From: Seminavis robusta
Taxonomy: Eukaryota > Bacillariophyta > Bacillariophyceae > Naviculales > Naviculaceae
Assembly: GCA_903772945.1 (NCBI GenBank)
Contig: CAICTM010001936.1
Location: forward strand, 1-20,532
Direction of reading: 5' to 3'
Length of the DNA stretch: 20,532 nt
In this document: one piece after another, positions 8,262 through 17,574 of the stretch
Layout: each line of letters starts with the position of its first letter
Position numbering within the stretch: the stretch's first letter is position 1
Program-made: the position numbers and the translations under genes
The notes under the pieces: model-generated
What the model saw: only the letters and a program-made list of their open reading frames with translations
The model's database searches: none
What the model was told of the DNA's origin: nothing

Positions 8262-11120
8262 CTACTCGTGACATGGAGTCAGGTACACACCGTTGCAATG
8301 AGCGTCAGTGAAGGTCAGGATCTGAAAATAGGGATTGCACTCGGCGATCTTCTTCAACCATTCATGACACGCCCCACATGGCCGCAAGGGGTTGATGTCA
8401 TCCGCATTCGATCGGACCAGCACGGTTTTCCGATTGTCCTTTGCGCCGGCAGAAGCCAACGACGAGGCATGCCTCGACGGGCTAATCCCCGACGGGGATT
8501 GTTTAATCATGTCGACCAGCGAATTGGATGATTCTGTTTTGAACAGAGAGATCTGTTGAAGAGGTGTACTTGGCTCTTCTTCCTCCTCGTTCTGCTGCAC
8601 CTGACTTTTAGTGTCGACGCCCATTTCGATCTTAATCGCTTCCTCCCCACCGTGCGCTGCGTTCTTTCCCAACGGAGCCGACCCGCTACCACTCAGCGCC
8701 CAGTCCTCTTCTCGTTCATCAAAGGATTGTCGTCTCATTTGCCCACCCGTCATGGTAGTCGTCGCGCCGTTGGTGGCATCCAACGAATTGTGCCGTGAGC
8801 TCCGCGCACTACCACAAACCATTGCAGCCGCCGCTTCGGAAATGCTGGAATTTCCTCCTCCTCCAACAACAGACGACGCAGCCCGTGCCGTTCGTGACGA
8901 CGCTTTGGGTTGGGGTACCGCCAATACGGCAATGCACTTCAAGTCTTCTCGTTTGAGTTTGGGATTACTTGCGAGAGCCGTGCCAATGACGTTGCGTTCC
9001 GCACACAACGAGCCCGTGGGCATGCTTACTTCCATGTTGGTACCTCGATACAAAACCGGAGGTCCATCTGCCGTTTGCACCAACAACACGGCCAGAACTG
9101 GTTTGTGTGTTTTGCGCAACCAAAAGGAATGAATATCATTGGACGACTCATTCATCAATAACGTTTCTGTCATTTCTTCGCGGAATGCCTTCATTTCTTG
9201 AACGACTTGGGCTAGTAATCCCTCGCGAATATCGGTCGACTCCAATGCCGGACTGGTTTCCATTTCTTCAAAACTGTGCACTTCGGCGTCATCGTCCACA
9301 ATCTTTCGCTCGTGCCAGAACGTCTTGAGCTGCCATATATGTAGAAACGCTGGTCGATAGAATCGTAGAGCCGTTTGAATGGCATGAGTCCGTGCGGGGC
9401 TGCCATCGGCAAAGCTCAGTGTCACGGCAAAGGTCTTTTTCCAGTCCACGTCAAAGGGTTGCGTGTTGTTGCTGATATTGGCGAATCTCGGCCTCAATTG
9501 TTGCAAATATCCATGCTTAACAGTTTCCTCCTTGTCGTCATCATCATCAATCAATAACAATGACTCTGCAGCTGCTTGTTGTTGCTGTTCATGTGGATAC
9601 GGTGCTTGCATGGCATGGGCATCGCGATAGGCATTGACCGTGGGGAGCAGCTCTTGTTGGACAAACAAAATGTTGTCATCGTATCGAAAAATGTTCGTGT
9701 CGGAATGAATTTTGACGACTGTAATATCGGGATGTACTTTGGCCAGGAATCGTTCCATGAGATGCGCCAGCATTTGCGTCGAGTTGCCCGTCACAGAGTG
9801 TGTCCAATTGCGCGGTGTACCAACCCCCGTGACGAGTACCAATACCTTTTGAATTTTGCTTTTGGTTTTGTGATGTTTCTTGGCAATTTGAGCGTGCCAT
9901 CGAGGCAGCAACGTGGCCAAGAGTGGGAAAAAGATGGCCTTGAGTTCCACCATGACGTCTTGTCGTGACGGCGCTGTTGTTGTTTCGTCGGTTGTGGCGG
10001 TGGTGGTGGTGCCATCCGGTGCTACCATGTTCCACGACACGGTCGCCTCGTCGTCGTTCGTTCTGGTAGCTGCTTCGTAGCATGGATCCAATCGGGCAAT
10101 GTCTTTTCCTCGCACTCGCAAATCCGCCAATGCTTGTGTCAAGGGAATCAATCGGGGATTGTTGTTTTGTTGTTGTTTGTTACTGCTGTTCGCTGATGTT
10201 GTTTTCCAACAAAATCCAGTGGCCACATGAGGTCGATCGGTGGATGGTTGAATGGTGTACCGAGGATCATTTTGGGCGCGTTGGTACTGTGGCACGAGAA
10301 TGATTTCTGCCTTGTCACTTGTTTGTTGTTGTTCCTCCTGTTCCAACGCTTGCAACATTTTGCGACAGTACATGTCAAAAGCACTGAACCGGGGTCGTCC
10401 CAAGCACATGGATTTCAGTGATGAAGCTGTTGTTTTTGCCTCAGTACTATTTCCCGTTGCATCACCTGAAGTAGTAGCATGGCTTGAAAGAATGGCTTCA
10501 AGTCCCAATACCAGGTCTGTGTGACTGACACTGTGAAGCAGCATTTCCACATAGCGTTCTTTCTTATTATTGTTGTTCTTCCCATTGTAGTTGTTGCTTG
10601 GTTTGGGTGGCAACCGTGGATGCAATTGGGGAGGGAGCGTCAGAAACTCATCAGTGTTGTTTGGTTGTATTGGTGGACGATTTTCTTTAGTAGTACTCGT
10701 AGTACTACTGTGTCCCACAAGCACTCTGGCAGCTCCCTTGGCTGGATCCAGATCAATGGGACTGGTCTGCGCTGGTAGGACCGTCAGAAAGACGCCCCAC
10801 AAAATATCATAGGATGCCACGGGCAGAGTCCAGCACTGCACAAACCAATAGGGAATGTTCTCCAAAGACATCATGGTCTCCATTTGTTGCACTTGTCGCA
10901 GCAGTTGGGAGTACAGCGAATGGCGTCGTCGACGTCTTTTTGTTGACTGATTTTTCTTGCCGTTCATTTTTTCCTGGTTACTGCGCATCAAGGATTCCAA
11001 ACCAAAGTACCCCACCCCCATTGATAGACCCATCACCATCCAAGGAACCAAACGGCTCATCATGGTGGGAGCAACGGCAGCAGCCGAAGAATTACTACTT
11101 CGATGATGTGACATGCCCAT
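8262..11120 (-). CDS. Membrane-anchored protein with a split cytidine-deaminase-like zinc domain
   Basis: 952 aa from the ATG at 11120; the open frame extends 16 codons further but only to a GTG. Residues 25-44 (VPWMVMGLSMGVGYFGLESL) are a likely membrane segment; a second hydrophobic stretch spans about 91-117. A basic patch (KRRRRRH, about 61-67) lies between them. Low-complexity Asn/Thr/Gln runs link the parts. Residues 424-500 start KVLVLVTGVGTPRNW and look Rossmann-like; a further alpha/beta region (FAVTLSFADG, HAIQTALRFY) follows. The C-terminus has the zinc deaminase signature: VLAVLLVQ, then SLCAERNVIG (Cys706 and catalytic Glu708), then RPCGACHEWLKKIAE (Cys915, Cys918). The CAE form is that of cytidine deaminases rather than the HAE of dCMP/APOBEC types. 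Ligands normally about 30 residues apart are here 209 apart, because of a Ser-rich, acidic insertion (about 740-905) with RRQSFDE and SRHNSLD, possible kinase sites. All metal and catalytic residues are present, so it may be active. The substrate is unknown. Confidence 0.8.
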   Translation of the reverse strand: MGMSHHRSSNSSAAAVAPTMMSRLVPWMVMGLSMGVGYFGLESLMRSNQEKMNGKKNQSTKRRRRRHSLYSQLLRQVQQMETMMSLENIPYWFVQCWTLPVASYDILWGVFLTVLPAQTSPIDLDPAKGAARVLVGHSSTTSTTKENRPPIQPNNTDEFLTLPPQLHPRLPPKPSNNYNGKNNNNKKERYVEMLLHSVSHTDLVLGLEAILSSHATTSGDATGNSTEAKTTASSLKSMCLGRPRFSAFDMYCRKMLQALEQEEQQQTSDKAEIILVPQYQRAQNDPRYTIQPSTDRPHVATGFCWKTTSANSSNKQQQNNNPRLIPLTQALADLRVRGKDIARLDPCYEAATRTNDDEATVSWNMVAPDGTTTTATTDETTTAPSRQDVMVELKAIFFPLLATLLPRWHAQIAKKHHKTKSKIQKVLVLVTGVGTPRNWTHSVTGNSTQMLAHLMERFLAKVHPDITVVKIHSDTNIFRYDDNILFVQQELLPTVNAYRDAHAMQAPYPHEQQQQAAAESLLLIDDDDDKEETVKHGYLQQLRPRFANISNNTQPFDVDWKKTFAVTLSFADGSPARTHAIQTALRFYRPAFLHIWQLKTFWHERKIVDDDAEVHSFEEMETSPALESTDIREGLLAQVVQEMKAFREEMTETLLMNESSNDIHSFWLRKTHKPVLAVLLVQTADGPPVLYRGTNMEVSMPTGSLCAERNVIGTALASNPKLKREDLKCIAVLAVPQPKASSRTARAASSVVGGGGNSSISEAAAAMVCGSARSSRHNSLDATNGATTTMTGGQMRRQSFDEREEDWALSGSGSAPLGKNAAHGGEEAIKIEMGVDTKSQVQQNEEEEEPSTPLQQISLFKTESSNSLVDMIKQSPSGISPSRHASSLASAGAKDNRKTVLVRSNADDINPLRPCGACHEWLKKIAECNPYFQILTFTDAHCNGVYLTPCHE

Positions 11121-12082
11121 GCGATACACTAGCTTCCGTAAGAAAAGTGGTGATTGTGAGAGCACCACAATTGACTATGCTAGTCTAGAGCTTGAAGAGT
11201 GTCCAGTCCAAACAACAACAGAACAGACCTGTGAGAATTTCAACTTGTACAGAATTCAATCGAATCGAATCGAATCTAAAAAGTTCCTTGAAGCCGTCGC
11301 AAGGAATCTTGGTGTCATCGTCATTGCCCTTGTTTTGCCCCTTCCCAGCGCTCTACGTAACGTCATTCGTCTCAGAAACATAAAGCGGTGAAGCTGTGAA
11401 TTGTTTTCAAGGGACGGGAAATGATGAAGATGCACCCAAACCCCCATCTTTCATCCATGGCCAGCCCAACCCTCACATCTCAATCCAGAGAAGTAATTTA
11501 TAAAGCAAAAGATCAAACTTTGATCAATTTCAAGGTCCTACAGCACTCCAGGACCTATCCCTATTCCACCGCTAGGCATCCTTCCAAGACCACCCCCAAT
11601 CTCACCCAAGAATGCGAGAACTGTGTCAAGCTAGGTACGACAACCACCAGGCAGGACCTCGCTCCTCTGGTCCATCACTACGTCTTGCTCCCAACAAGCA
11701 CGCTGCTCTGGCCCAAAAACTTCATGACCAACTATGCCTTCCCCTGGACGAAGGAATGAAGCAACTACAGACCCCGGCCCCATAGTACGCAGACAAAACG
11801 GTGCCCGAAAACACCAGCCAGATCTCATTCAAATCCCAAAACCTCTCGCGGGATCCCAACGAGCTAAGTATGAAGGTGTTTTGTCTTTTATTTTTATTTG
11901 GTAGCTAGCTGGAAGATGTGATTATATATATAATTATGTATGGAGTAAAAGGTAGCCTCGTGATGTCAAAGGATGTATATTGTGTGCATCAAGCAAGGCG
12001 TCTCAAGAAGGCTCCAAAGATTGGTTGTCTTTGCCATCAGGATCTTGCTTGATTTTCTTTCTATCTTTGTTCTTTCAAATTA
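11121..12082. other. Spacer: upstream of the deaminase gene, downstream of the helical-protein gene
   Basis: It should contain the deaminase promoter and the 3' untranslated region of the minus-strand gene ending at 12083. An ATCGA-type pentamer run (TCAATCGAATCGAATCGAAT, about 11258-11277) and an AT-rich tract near 11921-11938 are present. A 112-codon ATG frame on the plus strand (11421-11759), and alternative frames around 11520-11870 rich in Pro/Gln/His, are more codon-like than background but match nothing I recognise. They may be an old transposon or gene scrap. Confidence 0.4.
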
Positions 12083-12604
12083 TCAATGGAAGATGGCTGC
12101 AATCTTGTTCCTCTTGTCTCGCACAAAATCAATAGACGCATCAAATGCTTTCTTACTAGCTTCTTCCGACTGCTGCTTGGCTCTGGAGGCTCGTTCCTGA
12201 AGATCCGCTTGATACTTTTGGGCATCCGCCTTTGCCCCGGTAGTTTTCAGTTCCAGATCCGCCTTGATTCGTTTGGCTTCTGCCTTGGCTCGCTTTGCTG
12301 CCGCCTTTGTATCCGCGGCCTGGAATTCTATACTGGTCTTGTAGCGTTGTGCTTTGGCCTTGGCAATGGCGGCATCTCGTTTGGCATCCGCCAATACCTC
12401 ACGGGATTTTCGCTCCATCTTGGCAGTCTTGGACTTGACTTCTGCCACCGTGCTCTTGGCTTCTTGTTCTGCATTCTGAAATATCTGCTGCCAGGAAGGT
12501 GATGATTCTGCTTGTGTTGTTTGTTTGGACCCAAACCACCCAGCTTGCACGGAAGTTGTTGTTAGGGAAAGGAGGACGACAACGGCTAGAAGAATGGAAC
12601 GCAT
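12083..12604 (-). CDS. Small secreted Ala/Lys-rich helical (coiled-coil or LEA-like) protein
   Basis: 173 aa from the ATG at 12604. The same frame stays open for another 74 codons upstream but contains no ATG there, so that part is 5' leader. Residues 1-21 (MRSILLAVVVLLSLTTTSVQ plus A) form a classic signal peptide with predicted cleavage after SVQA. The remainder is almost entirely predicted helix. From about residue 45 to 160 it is built of Ala, Lys, Glu, Asp and Gln with 11-residue-like spacing (AKAKAQRYK, AAAKRAKAEAKRIKADLELK, ADAQKYQADLQERA). It has no Cys after the signal peptide. Such composition is seen in LEA-type protective proteins and in apolipoprotein-like amphipathic helices. 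The protein probably enters the secretory pathway, possibly to the plastid, since the residues after cleavage are GWFG rather than a clear ASAF motif. It ends in IFH with no retention signal. Function is inferred only. Confidence 0.78.
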   Translation of the reverse strand: MRSILLAVVVLLSLTTTSVQAGWFGSKQTTQAESSPSWQQIFQNAEQEAKSTVAEVKSKTAKMERKSREVLADAKRDAAIAKAKAQRYKTSIEFQAADTKAAAKRAKAEAKRIKADLELKTTGAKADAQKYQADLQERASRAKQQSEEASKKAFDASIDFVRDKRNKIAAIFH

Positions 12605-13235
12605 CTTTGTTGTCAGTGTTGTGGTAATGAAGCTTTGTTTTTTTGTATATCGCTCTTTAGAAGGATGGAAATACAAACTATGAGGAGGTAATAAATGTGA
12701 TAGCTTCGAAATGAGAACGAATGATCCGTGAGGGTGCTTCTCATAACCGGCATCTTGGAGGAAGCTGGGTGTCAGCAAATCATGAATGACATTGTGAATC
12801 GGTTCGATTGTGATCGATTCCCGCAAAATCTCAAATTGACCAATGGCAACAATGGATGCTTCAGATCTTGAAGATCAAGCAGCTACGATGCTACGATAGT
12901 CGCTGAGGTGGCTCAATGCTCATCGAGTGAAGCAACTTGCTCATCTAGCTAGCTAGCGCTAGCTACCTGTGGCTGGGTGCTTGCCCGACAAGCACTGGTT
13001 GCACGTACATGTTGATAGCTGTGTTTACCTATAGACTAGCCTCGGGATACTAATAAACAATGCAGGTGCTTCAAGTTGTATAGACTAATCGTTTATGTAC
13101 TAGTATTGATTATGCGATAGATATGGGAGGTAGTAGGTTTTCGGATCTATTATTAGTGTGAGTCTTCTTGTGGTCTATTATTGCAAGACAGACAGCTTGG
13201 GGTGACTTTGGAAGGAAGGAAGGACAGTAGCTAGT
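12605..13235. other. Spacer between two minus-strand genes
   Basis: It contains the leader and promoter of the helical-protein gene (right of 12604) and the 3' region of the ankyrin gene. A CTAGCTAGCTAGCGCTAGCTA run lies at about 12945-12965. No other gene or RNA is visible. Confidence 0.55.
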
Positions 13236-14393
13236 TTATCCGTAGCAGTAGTGCAAGTGAAGCGCATCGACATCGGGCTTGCAGTGCCGACGACGAGCAA
13301 TCTTGCCTCCCACATGCTTGAACGGCGCCAAGAACTTGTACTTTTTGCGCCGTTCCTTGTTGGAACAGTCTTGCAGATACGCCACGACGACACCGCCACC
13401 GGCGGAAAACTTGCGGGCCAAATCGAGTGGCGTTCCTTTGGACTGGTCTCTTGCCAACAAAGCTTCGGGGTATGCCGGAACCAGCAATTGAATCATGTCG
13501 GCGCGGGGATCTTGGCTACTGCAAGCAACGTGCAATGGCAATCGACCACGTCGATCCGCACACTTCAAGGCTTCCGGGTATTCCATCAGGACGGCTTGAA
13601 CCGTCTCCATGGAAATGGCATTGCGATCCCAACACCGCGCACACAGAAGGTGGAGTGGCAATCGATCGGATCGATTCGCCTGGTTGCAGCCATCTGCGTG
13701 AGACTTGAGAAGGAGTTGAATGATTTCGTCGGACGAGTACATGGCGGCATAGTGCAGCGGCAGGTTTCCTTCTTGATCTGCCATGCCCAACGTCTGTGGC
13801 ATGGCTTCGCAGAGATACCGTACAACGGCAAAGGAAGCACCCTTGAGGACGGCAATGTGCAAGGCGAGACGACCGCCGCTGGACTCCACCGCCAGCAAAC
13901 TGCCGGGGTGAGCTGTAACGAGACTGTCAATGGTAGAGACGGGAGTGGACTTTTTGCCAGCGGCAAAGTGAATGGGGAGACACGTCGAGTTCTCGCCTTG
14001 ACAGACCATCGAGATGCGATCGCGGGCTAGAGACGGATCTTTTTCACAGAGATCTTCTACGCGGTTCCAGTGTTCGTCCCTCAGAGATCGTTGGAGTAGA
14101 TCCTGTTGGCTAGTAGTAGATTCGGAAGAGGATGACAAGGAACCCTTGGGAGATGCAGGAGCTGACGCTGGGCCTTCTTGGTGATGATCTGCGGCGGCGG
14201 ACGTGCAAGAGGAAGAACCGTCCATGGAAGGAGCCTTGATCATTTGCGGAACCGTCTCGTCGCGCTGGTGGATGACAGGAAGAAAGTTGGCTTTCACCAT
14301 GATGAATGGCAATTCTTCGCAGTGATGATGATGATGGTGATGATGAGGAGATGCAGCTTTGGGTTGGTTGCTGCTAAGATGAAACTGTGTCAT
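13236..14393 (-). CDS. Ankyrin-repeat protein
   Basis: 385 aa from the ATG at 14393. No signal peptide or membrane segment is seen, so it is probably cytosolic or nuclear. Residues 17-24 are eight consecutive His, followed by a Ser/Pro/Ala-rich disordered region to about 95. From about residue 100 come ankyrin-type repeats, marked by their turn-helix motifs: LPIHFAAG (139-146), LALHIAVL (176-183), LPLHYAAM (211-218), LPLHLLCA (245-252), LPLHVACS (285-292) and the degenerate TPLDLARK (321-328). Repeats are about 35-40 residues apart, with the intervening helix 'V..LL...P.aL...D..G' as in ankyrin families common in diatoms. The C-terminus (347-370) is strongly basic (KERRKKYK, GKIARRRHCK) and could bind nucleic acid or act as a nuclear signal. 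Ankyrin repeats mediate protein-protein binding; the partner is unknown. The long plus-strand frame opposite is a shadow. Confidence 0.85.
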   Translation of the reverse strand: MTQFHLSSNQPKAASPHHHHHHHHCEELPFIMVKANFLPVIHQRDETVPQMIKAPSMDGSSSCTSAAADHHQEGPASAPASPKGSLSSSSESTTSQQDLLQRSLRDEHWNRVEDLCEKDPSLARDRISMVCQGENSTCLPIHFAAGKKSTPVSTIDSLVTAHPGSLLAVESSGGRLALHIAVLKGASFAVVRYLCEAMPQTLGMADQEGNLPLHYAAMYSSDEIIQLLLKSHADGCNQANRSDRLPLHLLCARCWDRNAISMETVQAVLMEYPEALKCADRRGRLPLHVACSSQDPRADMIQLLVPAYPEALLARDQSKGTPLDLARKFSAGGGVVVAYLQDCSNKERRKKYKFLAPFKHVGGKIARRRHCKPDVDALHLHYCYG

Positions 14394-17300
14394 GATCGAC
14401 TGTTCTGCTTTCTAATGAGGATGAATGAGCGTACGAGCCAAAGTGGTTACGCTGTAGACTAATAACAGTGGCAACAATGGGCGGCAACACTTGAAAGGCA
14501 AACAATTTTGGCTGCGTACATTGTGAGACTTTCGATTGGCCTGAGGACTTCGGAGTGGACGCAATGAAGAAGCACTTGACACGGCGAAAACGGTAACTTC
14601 CGGCAGCGCCAAAATCAAGAAGCCTTTGAGCCCGGAAAACGACGGGAAACTCATGCTTAACGATTTTCTATGATTTCTAGTCTATGACTGGGAGCACTGC
14701 ATTTTCGTTGTCCAGGTAGCCTTCTTTTGGGGGCTCAAGTGCTTACCGGTAGATTTTCGTGGATATCCGTGAATACAGGTTAATGGCCTAATCCGTTTGG
14801 AACTGTATAAAAACAAAAACGTTTGCTTCGTGAATTACAGGGACTAAACTCTTTAACAGCGCTAAACCTGGAACATGGTGTTTGCCACGATTTCAAAGTT
14901 ACGCGACTAATCCCACGACTCTGAATCAGGCTTCAGGCAGTTGAGATACCGCTTGCGGTATCGCCCTCATCAAGGCCCTCATTATCCGCTCAAGACTACC
15001 CCAAAACCGACACGCTGACACGAGTACATGATGTATGATACAAGATTCAAGATTCATCTAATCTGATGTGTCCGCATGGAACGCAGAACACTACGCGAAT
15101 GATGTTGCCCGAAGTATGTGATTGTTAACAAATCCTGAGTTCTGACGTCTTCAAGTCCGCAAAGGATGGTTTGCATTAGATTTGATGCAACCAGCGACTT
15201 TATTACGTGGAATAGTTTCGATTAGAAGGAGAGGCGAGATTGCCCTGTTTGCTTGCTAAACTGCGATGCTAGCTAGCGAACAGTACCGGTGCAAGTACTT
15301 AGTACAGTTGGCAAACCTGGAGATGCAGTAGTGGGTCCGGTATGATGTATCATACGTCTTCCTTCTGCTGTGGTACGGTAGCTTTGGCTACGGAACGATT
15401 GAGTCTAGTAACACGGAGCAGAGCAGAACTGCTGCTCTCGTTTTTCCATTACATGCAGTACCCATTTTAACGCTATTTTTGAGCCACACAAACCTAGAAA
15501 TCTCCTCATTTTTCACGCAGGAATGGTAAATCCGGTGCTTCTTCAGTACACCCCTGTTGTTCGAAAGACACTAAATCCTCCAGTCATACTGGTCTATCTC
15601 TTTTATAATTATTAACAACCTCGGGAAAGGCCTAGACTTCACGGAAGCAAGATCAATGATGCGATAAATGCTACCGGCACTTGGAAGTCGCGAACCCTTC
15701 CCTTTTCACCATTCCCTTTAAAGAAAGCCTTTGGAGACAGAAAAGGACACTTCGAGGATGGCGAGCTGCTGTCGCTCATTAATCGGAGTAGCCGTTGTTT
15801 GATGATGGCCATCGATCACAAAATGAAGGAAAATGCCGGAGCTGTCACAACTGACCAATGAATTTCGATGGAGGGAAGGAGAGTCCAGCAGCTGTCAAGC
15901 ATCGAATCTTGTTACTGTGCTTACTCATCTCCGTGAGATGACTACTAATACTTCGCTGGGAACGCTGAGGATGTGAGGATGTGCTATGACTGATTGGAGG
16001 AGGCTTTTTAGAACAGGCAAATAATGGATACAACGGCCGGTAGCCGGTAGCCGGTAGCCGGTAGTCCATGCATCACCTCCGCTTTCCTCTCTTGTTTCCA
16101 TCACAATGATAAACCGTTCATATCCTTCCAATAAAAGGATGCCCCGAATTGAACGAATGAAATGTGATAGCATCTTACAGATTCATTCCTTTCTGGCCTC
16201 TCTGCATTCTTTACGAGAAAGGAAGCTTGGTTGGAGCACTGGACATTGCTGACTCGGATTGACACCCCAATCATTCTGGCAGCATACCGGCAGACTACCG
16301 GTAGCAAACTGCAACTGCAGACTGGAGAAAACAAATCCAGATTTTGGGTGTCAAGCCGAACGTCTTTTTGTAGCTTCCGGCTCTTAGCTGGTTGGTGCAC
16401 CAAGATTATTGAGGGGGTTCGCTGTCATGACATGAGGATTGAGGATATTTCGTTGATTTGGAAGTGTACTGTCGTGGTTAGAGTAGCAGCAAGTGCCAGT
16501 GTCACCCTACGTTTTTGGCCGACCGTTCGTGCCGCTGCCTTTTAAAATACATATACCGGTGGACCGCACCCTGGTACTGTGAAGGCAGTTCGTAACAGGC
16601 TTCGTCCTCAATGATGAGTCTGAAGCAACTCTTTAAGAGCAACTTCCTATCTTTGTAGATAAAGAATGTATCACAAAGGAACCATTGAGTGTCTTCTCAT
16701 TGACGGTACCTGTTTGCCTGCTATGACGTTGTGCCGGCATGGCAGTGGTGATGAGGCTGCAACTTCACACCTTTTAAAATCGAAGAAGGTAGCTGATCCA
16801 TCCTACGGGGGACGCTTCACGGCCAACCTGAGTTCTTTTGTTTGCGTGCTTCTCGTCTTCCGCTTCTGGAGTTGATGTCACTCTTGCGGAACTCGCCTAA
16901 AAGGAGTGGAAAAGAGGCGATACAACAACTCCGTGTCGGGTCAACTAAAGAACTTTTGGAGTGAGTGGCTCCTATAATAAAGTTGTCACCGAAGAAGGAG
17001 AACCCTAGCTAGAGTGATTATATCTTCACGGGGTGATGCCACCGTCTCGAATTCCGTTGCATTTGGTCCTTTCGCTTACCATCTCTGTACCTTCATTCCT
17101 TGTCTGTACAAATGCTGTTGATCCTCCTGAGATTGGCGGCGTGGTCATCAATCTTGGATGGGACTATGGGACTAATTGGAGAGACTAGACTATGATCCCA
17201 AACGTTTCTCGATGCTCGGTCCTTCCAGATCTGCCTGTCTTGCATTCTTGCGCTTGGTTTGAAAATGGCTGCCTGGGTCGCCTACCGTACTCCGGAGTTG

Positions 17301-17574
17301 CCCCACGGCCGCACCACCAGCCAAACTGGATGTCTAAAATACGACGAAACCACCATACCGGTATACCGGAACCCGTACCGTACCGGTACATGACCCCCAC
17401 CACTTGAAAAACCGTGTACAATAACAATGGACATTTCGTAGTTCGTGCTGATTTTGATTAATACTGCATCCTATTTCACCTTACCGGAGGGGTCCTCTTG
17501 ATTTTCTCTGCCTTGAATTGTTCACATGACACTTTGTTTTCTGGCATTGATCTTCTCTGCAAGAGAGGAGCAGC
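14394..17574. other. Gene-poor spacer of about 3.2 kb
   Basis: No intact gene is supportable. Frames of 60-104 codons occur on both strands, but they lack ATG starts, domains or plausible splice partners. A plus-strand segment at about 15614-15861 is open for some 80 codons with fairly protein-like content (FGDRKGHFEDGELLSLINRS), but it has no start and no recognised match. Small structures include a perfect GATACCGC-TT-GCGGTATC hairpin (14945-14962) and a cluster of TACCGG-type motifs (16036-16063, 16296, 17356-17388). The stretch includes the upstream region of the ankyrin gene. Confidence 0.5.
16036..16063. repeat. GCCGGTA heptamer x4
   Basis: Four perfect tandem copies of GCCGGTA. The unit is related to the TACCGGTA palindrome found across the spacers of this window. 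Confidence 0.85.

Noticed and set aside
8611..9132. 173-codon plus-strand frame inside the deaminase gene
   Set aside because: Non-ATG start, low-complexity content, antisense to the deaminase insertion and zinc motifs, which are the supported reading.
11121..11168. 16-codon upstream extension of the deaminase protein
   Set aside because: It starts with GTG, which is unlikely as a start in a eukaryotic nuclear gene; an ATG follows at 11120. A spliced upstream exon cannot be excluded.
11421..11759. 112-codon ATG frame
   Set aside because: No domain, no splice partners, and a competing frame over the same bases looks equally protein-like; noted only as a possible scrap in the spacer entry.
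12605..12826. In-frame upstream extension of the helical secreted protein
   Set aside because: The extension contains no ATG, and it would bury the clear signal peptide that begins at the ATG at 12604.
13251..14030. 259-codon plus-strand frame opposite the ankyrin gene
   Set aside because: It begins at a GTG, lacks any domain, and lies exactly antisense to clear ankyrin repeats; codon bias of the real gene explains the open shadow frame.
14945..14962. Perfect hairpin GATACCGC-TT-GCGGTATC
   Set aside because: An isolated 8-bp stem with a 2-nt gap is more likely a simple palindrome than a terminator or RNA gene in a eukaryote; mentioned only in the spacer entry.
15614..15861. Plus-strand open stretch of about 80 codons with protein-like content
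   Set aside because: No ATG at its start, no clear splice sites and no recognised family; the length is within chance.
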